NCBI GenBank assembly: GCA_950097015.1
Contig: CATNEN010000025.1
Span: 8,358,501-8,422,500, forward strand
Reading direction: 5' to 3'
From: Macrostomum hystrix
Lineage: Eukaryota; Platyhelminthes; Macrostomidae
DNA: 64,000 nucleotides
Under the pieces are notes generated by a model. That model ran no database searches. It had not been told where the DNA came from and worked only from the letters and a program-made list of their open reading frames with translations. Below are positions 48,536-59,331 of the stretch, in pieces. A program made the translations under genes and the position numbers. Within the stretch, counting starts at the first letter, position 1; the number at the start of each line of letters is the position of its first letter.

Positions 48536-48934
48536 TCAAACTGATCCCAAATCAATCAATTTATTTCGAGTTTTTATTTTGACAGACCTTTGAGCATACA
48601 TTTAGCAACCAATTATAATCATTGCGTGAGTCAATCTTCTATGTTACACTCTATATACTATTGACCAATTATCAATCATATTGACGAGTATGTTGTACAC
48701 TTTTCTTAATAATGTGGCACAACTAATCTTAAATAAACTGCACCTACGAATAAATGTAACAGTAATGTAAAAGCGTAAAAATTACTAAAAAGTCCGAGTA
48801 CATAAATTAAAAGTTAATTTTTTTGCCTATGTTGCCTTAATTTTTGCTTTCAGTGGAGTCAATTAAAGGACATCAGTGACTCTCACTGTTGTTACATTAT
48901 TCGGGAGTGACCACTATTGTGACTCTGATGAAGT

Positions 48935-50450
48935 CTCACAGATGATGGAATGTAGCTAGAGTGAGTCTCACAGTTGATGGAATGTAACTAGAGTGAGTCT
49001 CACAGTTGATGGAATGTAACTAGAGTGAGTCTCACAGTTGATGGAATGTAACTAGAGTGAGTCTCACAGTTGATGGAATGTAACTAGAGTGAGTCTCACA
49101 GTTGATGGAATGTAACTAGAGTGAGTCTCACAGTTGATGGAATGTAACTAGAGTGAGTCTCACAGTTGATGGAATGTAACTAGAGTGAGTCTCACAGATG
49201 ATGGAATGTAACTAGAGTGAGTCTCACAGTTGATGGAATGTAACTAGAGTGAGTCTCACAGTTGATGGAATGTAACTAGAGTGAGTCTCACAGTTGATGG
49301 AATGTAACTAGAGTGAGTCTCACAGTTGATGGAATGTAACTAGAGTGAGTCTCACAGTTGATGGAATGTAACTAGAGTGAGTCTCACAGTTGATGGAATG
49401 TAACTAGAGTGAGTCTCACAGATGATGGAATGTAACTAGAGTGAGTCTCACAGTTGATGGAATGTAACTAGAGTGAGTCTCACAGATGATGGAATGTAAC
49501 TAGAGTGAGTCTCACAGTTGATGGAATGTAACTAGAGTGAGTCTCACAGTTGATGGAATGTAACTAGAGTGAGTCTCACAGTTGATGGAATGTAACTAGA
49601 GTGAGTCTCACAGTTGATGGAATGTAACTAGAGTGAGTCTCACAGATGATGGAATGTAACTAGAGTGAGTCTCACAGTTAATGGAATGTAACTAGAGTGA
49701 GTCTCACAGTTGATGGAATGTAACTAGAGTGAGTCTCACAGTTAATGGAATGTAACTAGAGTGAGTCTCACAGTTGATGGAATGTAACTAGAGTGAGTCT
49801 CACAGTTGATGGAATGTAACTAGAGTGAGTCTCACAGTTGATGGAATGTAACTAGAGTGAGTCTCACAGTTAATGGAATGTAACTAGAGTGAGTCTCACA
49901 GTTGATGGAATGTAACTAGAGTGAGTCTCACAGTTGATGGAATGTAACTAGAGTGAGTCTCACAGTTGATGGAATGTAACTAGAGTGAGTCTCACAGTTA
50001 ATGGAATGTAACTAGAGTGAGTCTCACAGTTAATGGAATGTAACTAGAGTGAGTCTCACAGTTGATGGAATGTAACTAGAGTGAGTCTCACAGTTGATGG
50101 AATGTAACTAGAGTGAGTCTCACAGTTAATGGAATGTAACTAGAGTGAGTCTCACAGTTGATGGAATGTAACTAGAGTGAGTCTCACAGTTGATGGAATG
50201 TAACTAGAGTGAGTCTCACAGTTGATGGAATGTAACTAGAGTGAGTCTCACAGTTGATGGAATGTAACTAGAGTGAGTCTCACAGTTGATGGAATGTAAC
50301 TAGAGTGAGTCTCACAGATGATGGAATGTAACTAGAGTGAGTCTCACAGTTGATGGAATGTAACTAGAGTGAGTCTCACAGATGATGGAATGTAACTAGA
50401 GTGAGTCTCACAGTTGATGGAATGTAACTAGAGTGAGTCTCTCAGTTGAT
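48935..50450. repeat. 1.5-kb satellite, 32-bp unit
   Basis: About 47 copies of a unit starting CACAGTTGATGGAATGTAAC and ending TAGAGTGAGTCT, near identical apart from GATGATGG and GTTAATGG variants. Confidence 0.96.
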
Positions 50451-51501
50451 AAAATTCAAAAGAGATGAACAGTCTCGTACATAATATCTTTAGTTTCTCT
50501 TTCCTAAACAAGACCACTACTAAAAAGACAGACAGACAGACAGAAGTCGGTAGGCATATATATTTGCGATTATCAAGATAACATTATCAAAAAATGAAGG
50601 CAACAGGTGGACAGAAAAAGAAACACTCTATTTAAAAAGCTAACAAATTAATAAGAGGTACATATAAACCAGATCAGTTAGGTTAAGTTACAGGTAGGCT
50701 AAAAAAACGAGAGCTAATATTTCTGATGCTGACTTGCGAGAGTTGTCTAGAAAACTGAGAGAGACAGACTGAATTGTCAATCTGGCCTGCAGGTAGCTTA
50801 TGGAGAGTAGCGAAGTCAAGTGAAGTGTGAGAGGGCGTTGTGCCCTGGACTATATATTTAAACATGGTTAAGTTGGACAGACTGGAGGAGGTTGTCGGTA
50901 CGAAAACAAGAGTGCGCGACTGAGGGTAGGAGAGGAGGCTAGAATGTGAGCGGCGGACCAATCAGAAAGGAGGAAAGAAAGAAAGGATAGAGAATGAGAG
51001 ATCAGCCGCAGAGATAACGAGAGAGAAAGAACTAGATTGAACTGGACGATGTAAACAAGAAAAGTGCAGAGAACGAAAGAGTGAATAGAGGACAGAAGGC
51101 AGAGACGAAAGTCGCGACAAGAGTTACTAGGTATTTAACTAGCAAATAATAACATACACACATTTAAGTATGAAATAAATAATAACATAATACCATCACA
51201 AAGACTGGCTAGAACAATATCGATTGCTTAATTAACAAGTTAAATGGGAACAAAGACAAAACCAATTTTAGGAGTATGGAAACGAAAATTTCGTTCTACT
51301 CAAAAATGTCTATACGTATCTGGCATTGTTCGAGCGCTACTTCAAGTAGCACAAAGAAATTTAAGCGTAAATAAATACGACTCATACGAGCTTGTATACT
51401 CGTATACACGATTTTGGCACGCATACGAAAAAAGACAATATAAGCCGTCTTATTCTGTTCTTTGATTATCCGATAAAAAATATACGATATTGTTGTGAAA
51501 A
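50451..51501. other. Intergenic DNA between satellite and MITE
   Basis: Opens with a short (GACA)n at 50526, purine-biased from 50900 to 51120, AT-rich after. A 92-codon minus-strand frame (50683-50961) has no recognisable domain and is not called. Confidence 0.45.
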
Positions 51502-51890
51502 CAGTGGCGCAACCAGGTTTTGCCTTAGGGGGGGGCGGTCTTTGCGTACATTGCCCCGCAGGTCGAGGGGGGGTGCCAGGTGGAGCGCGCTCTGTTTCGC
51601 GGTTTTCGCCCACCATTCCTGGGCCAATATCAAGGGCCGGTAGGGTAGGGCCCAGACGATTTAAAAGGTTTAAAAAATCCGAACGCACGATTATAATGAA
51701 AGCTTGAAAATTAATATATGACCAATGGTCTTGGACTTGGTCTTTGGTCTATGTACGTTGGACTTGGGGGACAGGGAATGAGATAAGGTAATAAATTAAG
51801 AAGCGTCTTGGCTTGCCCTTTGCGTACATTGCCCGCGTGCCGAAGGAGGGGGGGGCGGCCGCCACCCCCGCCCCCCTGGTTGCGCCACTG
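51502..51890. mobile_element. MITE with CAGTGGCGCAACCAGG ends
   Basis: 389 bp with 16-bp perfect terminal inverted repeats CAGTGGCGCAACCAGG. Flanks TGTGAAAA and TGTGAAAG agree at 7 of 8 positions, suggesting an 8-bp hAT-type target duplication. The subterminal phrase TTTGCGTACATTGCCC occurs near both ends in the same direction. G-rich runs lie next to both termini. No coding capacity. Confidence 0.8.
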
Positions 51891-52250
51891 TGTGAAAGTC
51901 TTATATAGCAAGCGTTTCAGCCAGTAGAGAAGAGAAGCATCTGAGTCGATAATGTTTTAGTCAATAGAGAAGCATTTGAGTCAATATAGAAATGTTTTTT
52001 CGTAAACAATGCGAATAAAACAACTTTCTAAAGTCGCTCGTCGCTGTACCGTTTTCATCAGGTTAATTGAAACAGTTCCATTGCAGCTGGACAGTAATTG
52101 ACAGTAAAGAAATTTGCAATTGATGATTATTATTAGAAAATCACAGCCAAATAACGCACCTGCAGGAATAAGAAAACAAGAACGCACATAAAGCACTTTA
52201 AGCAAGGCAGCAATGCAGAGAATCCACCAACGGATTGCAGATTGCCAGAT

Positions 52251-55200
52251 TTAGCTGATTGGCAGACCGAGAGCAGTCCTGACTCGCAACGCCCTAGCAA
52301 CTAGAGCCTCCCTGTGGCGCAACATAGCAGCGTCTTGGACGAAGTTCTGTTCACCGCCGCCCTCCCAGCTGCGATAATGATGCATGCCGGCTGTGTTAAA
52401 ATCAATGGAAACTGTGCCGCCACTGAAATAGCGCCAGACATTGTGCACACCCATGATGCGTACTTGGTGAGGCCGAACAATCATTTTCGATCTGGATCCG
52501 TGCGAATAGATAGTAACCTCGCGACGTAGTTTTAATAAAGCGCTCAGCTTCAACCCGGCAATGGTGGCGTTGGCCGCCATCAGTGGATCGCTCGGCCACT
52601 CCAGCCGGTAGAAAGAGTTCTGAAACGACAGCCCGCCAGTGCCACTGTCCGGCATCCGGGCACGGATTAGGTCGCGCCAATTATTAAACTCGGCACTGCG
52701 CGGCACAATCACTTCGTCCATGTCGGTGAACACTGCGAATTCGAACTCCTGCGAGGAGCGCAAAATGCAGTCCTGCAGCATGGCCATCTGGGCGAAGTAC
52801 TTCACGTCCTCCGTGTAGCCGGGTGGCAGGGGCCACACGTGAACTTTTACAGGCGGATGAAATGGCAGAATGGTCAAGTCCTTGGAGAACTACAAAAAGA
52901 TCGACGGAACAGCCAATCAGAGTTAAGCAGCCGCGGGTTAATGTCACTCTCTCCCAGCCAGTCAGATGTCACTCTCTCCCAGCCAGTCAGATGTCACTCT
53001 CTCCCAGCCAGTCAGATGTCACTCTCTCCCAGCCAGTCAGATGTCACTCTCTCACTACCAGTCAGATTTCACTCTCTCCCTGCCAGTCAGGTGTCACTCT
53101 TTCACTACCAGTCAGATTTCACTCTCTCACTACCAGTCAGATGTCACTCTCTCCCTGCCAGTCAGGTGTCACTCTCTCCCTGCCAGTCAGGTGTCACTCT
53201 TTCACTACCAGTCAGATTTCACTCTCTCACTACCAGTCAGATGTCACTCTCTCCCTGCCAGTCAGGTGTCACTCTCTCAATACCAGTCAGATTTCACTCT
53301 CTCACTACCAGTCAGATGTCACTCTCTCCCTGCCAGTCAGGTGTCACTCTCTCCCAGCCAGTCAGGAGTCAAACTTGCCTCTTTATTAGCTAGCAAACTG
53401 GTCATGCGCTGGCTAGTGGTGTGATTATACACAAAGAACCAATCGGCGCCGAAAATGCGATTTAGTTCAAACGTTTGCACCAGTTCGTCAACCTTGTCGT
53501 AATTGAGATTTAACGGCGTCACGCAGACGGCTATGCGACCATTGCGCACGGGTTCAGCAGGCAGGGACTGCACCTGATGGACTCCGTTTGGCTGGGCGCA
53601 GGCCGATCTGGGGGTGGGGGAACGCGGTTAAACTTCGGCTCAATTGGTTAAGGAACTGGAAAGAAGTGTGGATTAAATAGTAAATGGAGGGGAGGGGAGG
53701 AAGTGGAGATGGAAAAGTGGATAGGGGGAGCGCAGATCTACAAGGTGGAAGCGGAGGAGGGAGGGGAGAGGAGGGAGCGTAGATCTACAAGGTGGAAGCG
53801 GAGGACAGGGGGGAGAGGATGGAGCGCAGGTCTACAAGGTGGAAGCGGAGGACGGAGGGGAGAGGGGGAGCGGAAAAGATAGTAGAAGAGAGAAAAAGAG
53901 AGACGGGAGGCGGAGGGGGGGAGGCAGCGGGAGAAACGGAGGGGAGAAGCGGAGGAAGAAGCGGAGGGGGCAGAGGGAAGAAGCGGAGGGGCAGAGGGAA
54001 GAAGCGGAGGAGGGTAGAGGGAAGAAGCGGAGGGGAGAAGCGGAGGAGGAAGCGGAGGGGGGCAGAGGGGAGAAGCGGAGGGGGGCAGAGGGAAGAAGCG
54101 GAGGAGGCAGAGGGAAGAAGCGGAGGGGGGCAGAGGGAAAAAGCGGGGGGGAGAAGCGGAGGAGGAAGCGGAGGGGGGCAGAGGGGAGAAGCGGAGGGGG
54201 CAGAGGGAAGAAGCGGAGGGGGGCAGAGGGAAGAAGCGGAGGAGGGTAGAGGGAAGAAGCGGAGGGGAAAAGCGGAGGAGGAAGCGGAGGGGGGCAGAGG
54301 GGAGAAGCGGAGGGGGGCAGAGGGAAGAAGCGGAGGGGGGCAGAGGGAAAAAGCGGGGGGGAGAAGCGGAGGAGGAAGCGGAGGGGGGCAGAGGGGAGAA
54401 GCGGAGGGGGCAGAGGGAAGAAGCGGAGGGGGGCAGAGGGAAGAAGCGGAGGAGGGTAGAGGGAAGAAGCGGAGGGGAGAAGCGGAGGAGGAAGCGGAGG
54501 GGGGCAGAGGGGAGAAGCGGAGGGGGGCAGAGGGAAGAAGCGGAGGAGGCAGAGGGAAGAAGCGGAGGGGGGCAGAGGGAAAAAGCGGGGGGGAGAAGCG
54601 GAGGAGGAAGCGGAGGGGGGCAGAGGGAAGAAGTGGAGGAGGCAGAGGGAAGAAGCGGAGGAGGCAGAGGGAAGAAGCGGAGGGGAGAAGCGGAGGAGGA
54701 AAGCGGAGGGGGGCAGAGGGGAGAAGCGGAGGGGGGCAGAGGGAAGAAGCGGAGGAGGCAGAGGGAAGAAGGGGAGGAGGCAGAGGGAAGAAGCGGAGGG
54801 GGCAGAGGGAAGAAGCGGAGGGGGCAGAGGGGAGAAGCGGAGGGGGGCAGAGGCAAGAAGCGGAGGGGGCAGAGGGAAGAAGCGGAGGGGGGCAGAGGGA
54901 AGAAGCGGAGGGGGGCAGAGGGAAGAAGCGGAGGGGGCAGAGGGGAGAAGCGGAGGGAAGAAGCGGAGGGGTAGAGTGAAGAAGCGGAGGGGAGAAGCGG
55001 AGGCGGAAGCGGAGGCGGAGATGGGAACGGAGCGGAAGAAGCGAAGAGGAAAAGCTAAACGCCAACCTGGCAAACGACACCGCATAGGGAGCCTCTCCAT
55101 CTGGCGCCCGATTCTCGCAGCTGATTAGCACTGAGTCGTATCGCCTGCCGTTACCCTCCGGCACAACTTCCACGGTGGCAGGCACAGCGGCCATAACGTC

Positions 55201-55988
55201 CGTCAGTCGGCGATACCACAGCTGGCAGAGCAGGCCGTTGGTCCGGACGCTCAGAGCGATGCCGACCGCGCGCACAACCGGCCGACCGCTGGACTTATCT
55301 CGCCGGTCATAGTAGGCTGAGTAGGTAAGGACATCTTGGTCGTTCGGGTGGATGCTTAGAAAGCGAAGATCCTAGTAAGCGCGGTGTGGTGACATTTTGG
55401 GGGTTAGTGGCACAGCGGTTAACATGTTTGCCTTTCTCACTAAAGCTTTTGAAATTCTGAGATGCTTTTGAGCAGCGAGGAAAAGGCTTGGGTGAAGTTG
55501 AGCAGCTGAGAAAGTGTTGTTGCCTGTCAATGACAATGAAGTCATGCCCGATGTACACACCTATGTTTGTTGGCATAATGGAGATTACAACCATCATGCA
55601 CTAACGCTAAACTCACCTGAGCAGTGATGGGCGAAGACAGCGCAGTCTTATCGCACCAAGGCACCTTGCGCAGCTGATCGTGGGGCACATTAAGTGACAC
55701 GTGACCATCTGGCAGTGGCGGTGGATTCCTCAGGTCCAAGTGAAACACCGGCTTCTTCCGCTCTGGCACTGGATCCCTGTTAGCGTTTGATCCGGAATTA
55801 ACACTCAGGCGCGAATTAACCCGAGCATACTTAGCCAAGGGTGGCTCAACAATAATGTCTGGCAGTGGATTATCGGCCAAGTAACTGGTGTAAGCCAGTG
55901 CGTACAGTGCCCAACAGATGTAGAAGCCAAATGCAGCCACTAGGAAAGTGCAAAGCAATCTTCTGCGGCGCCAGAAATTTCCTTGCAT
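52251..55988 (-). CDS. GT92 (DUF23) family glycosyltransferase, type II membrane protein
   Basis: Four exons on the minus strand: 55988-55617, 55371-55067, 53607-53379, 52889-52251 (TAA); 1545 bases, 514 residues. A basic N-terminus (FWRRRR) is followed by one membrane helix at about residues 11-33, the Golgi type II layout. The catalytic region begins in exon 3 with RIAVCVTPLNLNYDKVDELV and GADWFFVYNHTTS. Exon 4 has VWPLPPGYTEDVKYFAQ, then FAVFTDMDEVIVP with the Asp-Met-Asp-Glu metal and nucleotide-sugar motif at residues 358-361, then KMIVRPHQV and MHHYRSW. Known GT92 enzymes are beta-1,4-galactosyltransferases acting on fucose or N-glycans; the acceptor here is unknown. The start is chosen at 55988 because a good 3' splice site (TTTTGTTGCAG) lies at about 56012, so the in-frame ATG at 56045 would be intronic. 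Intron 3 begins with GC (GAG|GCAAGT). A degenerate SINE sits in intron 1, and introns 2 and 3 are tandem arrays. Confidence 0.88.
52937..53370. repeat. 24-bp minisatellite (GT92 intron 3)
   Basis: Units TCACTCTCTCCCAGCCAGTC plus AGATG, with CCTGCC and ACTACC variants. It fills almost all of the 489-bp intron, from 9 bases inside the GC donor to about 50 bases before exon 4. Confidence 0.94.
53373..53378 (-). other. GC splice donor of GT92 intron 3
   Basis: On the minus strand AATAAAGAG|GCAAGT, joined in phase 0 to exon 4 at 52889. Fits the strong GC-donor consensus AG|GCAAGT. Confidence 0.78.
53690..55040. repeat. 1.35-kb purine/pyrimidine array (GT92 intron 2)
   Basis: Plus strand is purine: AAGCGGAGGGGGGCAGAGGG and AAGCGGAGGAGG units, 18-22 bp; in the GT92 transcript it reads as pyrimidine. 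The longest G-rich stretch of the window. Confidence 0.95.
55390..55590 (+). mobile_element. Degenerate family B-like SINE (GT92 intron 1)
   Basis: The head reads GTTAGTGGCACAGCGGTTAA and TTTGCCTTTCTCACTAAAGC; the body keeps GAGGAAAAGGCTTGG and CCGATGTACACACCTATG. The B box is lost, so this is an old copy. Confidence 0.6.
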
Positions 55989-56011
55989 TCTTACTAAAAA
56001 CTTGGCGAGGT

Positions 56012-57676
56012 CTGCAACAAAATGTTCAAATGACGAACTGTACATTAGAACCTTAGAAAACAGGAATTTTTTAGAGCACTTAGTGAGCTATGAAAATTGA
56101 TAAAATAAATAAATTTATCTAACTTTTTCATTCTCATGATGCGAAGGCACAAATATATAAAAAAATTGCTAACTCAAGGCCTATTTGGAAAATCATTAAG
56201 CATTGTCAATAACAACTGTAAGTTAGGAAAGTGGCATAGTCAAATGCAAAAATGTAACAAAGCAATTTATCAATGCTCAAGACCATTAAAAATAATTTAG
56301 CACTGTACTAGCAATAGATTGGATAGATATAAAAGTTGTAACAGTGAATAAATTCAAGACTTCATATCCCATAGGTAGCACAACATAGTCTTTGTTGAGC
56401 AGTTTTATGATCTAGCTGATTTTGTGATTTTGTTGATGTTACATTTGAAGGACACAAAGGCACTTGGGTTTATGAATTGAAGAAGGGCGCTATTTGAGCA
56501 GCTCCAAATTGGCATGAGCATGAAGCTTGCTCTTATATTTCTTTACCCTTAAGGGCATTTAAGTTTCTAGCAAACAAGGTGTACTGTAACATCTAACATA
56601 ATACTACTGTAACATAATAGCATGCAGCATATGCAACAGTTGACTTTATACATTCAGACTATCAAACCTTAATCATTTAATTTAAGGCTATAGAAACCTT
56701 TTAGACATTAGTTATATTTTCAAATCATGTGGATAGTACATAAGGATATTTTCATTTTTCTTGATGACAAATACTATATAATAGTTTATCTATATTATAC
56801 TACTCATAGCCTTTTTAGTATGGACTCAAGCCTTCCATTTTTCTGATGTGCACTTAGCATGATCAAGACTGTGGACATGGGCTAACACAAAATCCATACA
56901 CAATGCAATGAACATTATTGGATAATTTTAATCACTACCTGACAACCATACCACTAATGTACAGTATTTTGCAGCATTATAGGCACAGCTGGCTAATTCT
57001 CCATAAAATGGGCAATGTTTTACTTTGTTTTGGGTAATTATTTTTCCTTTTGAAATTGCACGCCCTCATCATGAAATATTAGAAAACAGTGAAATAAAAT
57101 AAAATAATTGATGAAATAAAATGAACAATGGCATCACAATGAAATGAACAATGGCATCACAATGAAATGAACAGAGAACAACAAACAGCAATGAGTGAAA
57201 ATTGTCATTTGGTCAGTCATTCAGAAGAAAATTACAGTGGGTAGTAGTAACGAGCCACTACTAGAAATTTTGAAGCATAGAAATATTAACAATCAGGAGA
57301 ATTAAGATACACTTCTAAATTTTGCCCCCAGTCATTCCCAGCCCCAGAATGCAAAGCCTAGTCGACACCACTGACAAAATTCGTTTGATAAGCCATGTTT
57401 TTTAATCAACAATGTCATGACTCTAGTTAATGAAAGTCAAGATGTTAAGATTCACTTCAGCTTAGCAATACAACAACTAAGACAAAAAGACAAAAATAAA
57501 ATCTTTTTTTGACAAAGAAAACCAAGGATCTCATGAACATTAATCAACTGATATACAAATTGAGGTACTAAAAGCTAAAATATATAGGCCTAGTACTGGC
57601 AAAACAAACATAAGACATAGGCCCATATATATCCTAGCCTAAGTCATAATCATAATCAAAATCAAGTCATAACCTT
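56012..57676. other. AT-rich region upstream of GT92
   Basis: No coding capacity and no long tandem array. A splice acceptor at 56012 on the minus strand implies that an upstream 5'UTR exon of GT92, or a trans-spliced leader, joins here. Confidence 0.5.
57120..57175. repeat. Short 21-bp tandem, about 2.5 copies
   Basis: AAATGAACAATGGCATCACA repeated upstream of the GT92 gene. Confidence 0.75.
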
Positions 57677-57685
57677 GCCGATTCC

Positions 57686-58843
57686 CCATAGAAAGGAAGG
57701 TGGCATGTGTACGCCGGAATGAAATTCGGGCAGGGCTACCTATGTACGCCAAATGTAACCATATGTGCGCCGCGAATATACCGTAATGCACGCCGAATAT
57801 ACCGTAATGCACCCATGCACGCCGATTAGTTAATTGTTTATCAGCTTATTAGGACACTGAATGGACACCGATGAACGTATCACGAAGTTTTGGTCCCAAT
57901 GTATAGGCGTAGCGGTTCGGTCTATTTGAATAGCAGTAAGGTAAATTATTATTCGGCAGTAAATTGGGTCTTCAAATAATGAGATCGCTTAACGGTGAAT
58001 ACTGGCTATATGACTTAGAGATATGTTAGATGAATCAAGATTCACTTGAAAGCAGTTACGGCTAGAGTTGAAATTAGCCACACTTAAATAATAGCTAGCA
58101 CTCAGTCGTAGAACCAGAACCAGGGGGGGAGAGAGTCTTCCTGGAAAGGCCTAATTAGAACATTTGAATACGACTATATAGTATACTATAACAAATTCAT
58201 TATAAATATTAATTTAAAACCAAAGAAATATCTCTAACAATTATATCTAACGAAAATAATGTACATAATTCTAACTAGCATATAAAAATTACATTAATTA
58301 GAGAGACAACGTCACAAACGAACAAACGAACTAATTAATACAATTTAGCAGATTCAGACATTCATTCTGCTTCATTGTCGACGTCACGACGTGTATCCGT
58401 GTATGGTGTATTATAATAAAGTAAAAACCTTCCGTTGCATCGAATATTCGACAAGTTTGGTTGTTGTACTATACCAACAAGTTGAGTCTTTTTTAATTTG
58501 TTTAACTAAAGATGTTAAAATTACCATTTTAAACTATTTTATGTCATTTTAACTTATTTTAACTCATTCTTAGCAACTCGAACACACCCAAAGATTACCG
58601 TAAAGTTTTGGCAGAGATTTGAATAAGAATATACGGTAGACATAATAGAGAATTAGCACTGCCTCATATGCCAACCTTATATCCCATATTATGCCACATA
58701 TTTGTGGCGTACATGGCATATGCTGAATGTACGCCAACTGTTGCAAGGCAGACCAAATGTACGCCGAATGTACGCCAAATATCTTTGGCTATGCCTATGC
58801 ACGCCGGAATTTTCGACGAAAAAGGCCACCTTCCTGACTATGG
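57686..58843. mobile_element. Non-autonomous DNA transposon with TGTACGCC subterminal repeats
   Basis: About 1.16 kb of AT-rich DNA. The left end reads CCATAGAAAGGAAGGTGGC and the right end inverted reads CCATAGTCAGGAAGGTGGC. The flanks repeat GCCGATTCC (57677-57685 and 58843-58851), an 8 or 9-bp target duplication, so hAT-like or MULE-like. Within about 150 bp of each end the octamer TGTACGCC and variants (TGCACGCC, TGTGCGCC) recur many times, as expected for transposase-binding sites. No transposase is visible; open frames there are translated repeats. Confidence 0.78.
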
Positions 58844-59239
58844 CCGATTCCATGAACTGACATGTTTTAATAATTTTTTACTTTGCTACTGCTATAACTC
58901 AAATTGCAAACTTCAAAACCTAAAGCAAAAAATTGTTTTTTTTGTTGCGTTTTACGACAGATTCCTTAAAATTAAAAAATATTGTTTGCTTTACTATGAA
59001 AGTTTCCTATAAAGATGTAAATTTAAATACAGTCACATGGCTTCATCGTGCCGTAGTTCTATCCTAATGAGTACGATAACGGTGTAGGCCTAGGCCAAGC
59101 AGATAATTGTAAAGTACCGCACCGTTATATTCGTTCGATAACGACATGAAATTGTAGTAGAATATTGTTTACCATTGACTTTCTTAAACGCCAATTTCGG
59201 ACCATTGGAATTAAACGGTTTCTTGCTCAAGACTAGCAG

Positions 59240-59300
59240 TTCGCTTTAAAGAACTAAACTTCGCTTTAAAGAACTAAACTTGGCTTTAAAGAACTAAAAG
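59240..59300. repeat. Three tandem copies upstream of the p31comet start
   Basis: TTCGCTTTAAAGAACTAAAC repeated three times about 35-90 bases before the ATG, the third copy with TTGGC. Probably in the 5'UTR or promoter. Confidence 0.75.
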
Positions 59301-59331
59301 AGCAGCTTCGACGTCATTGCCGTACCTAACT

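Noticed and set aside
48935-50450. CRISPR array (regular 32-bp repeats)
   Set aside because: Head-to-tail repeats without unique spacers, in an animal genome.
50683-50961. 92-codon minus-strand frame
   Set aside because: Low-complexity Ser/Leu content, no family resemblance and no supporting splice sites.
53738-55275. Very long frames on both strands (RRGAEGRSGGG, PLPPPLLPSA)
   Set aside because: Purine/pyrimidine array in GT92 intron 2; only the GT92 exon 2 part is coding.
56043-56045. Upstream ATG for GT92
   Set aside because: In frame, but a strong 3' splice site lies between it and the ATG at 55988.
58668-59012. 114-codon frame ECTPTVARQTKCTPNVRQI
   Set aside because: Mostly the TGTACGCC subterminal repeats of a DNA transposon.
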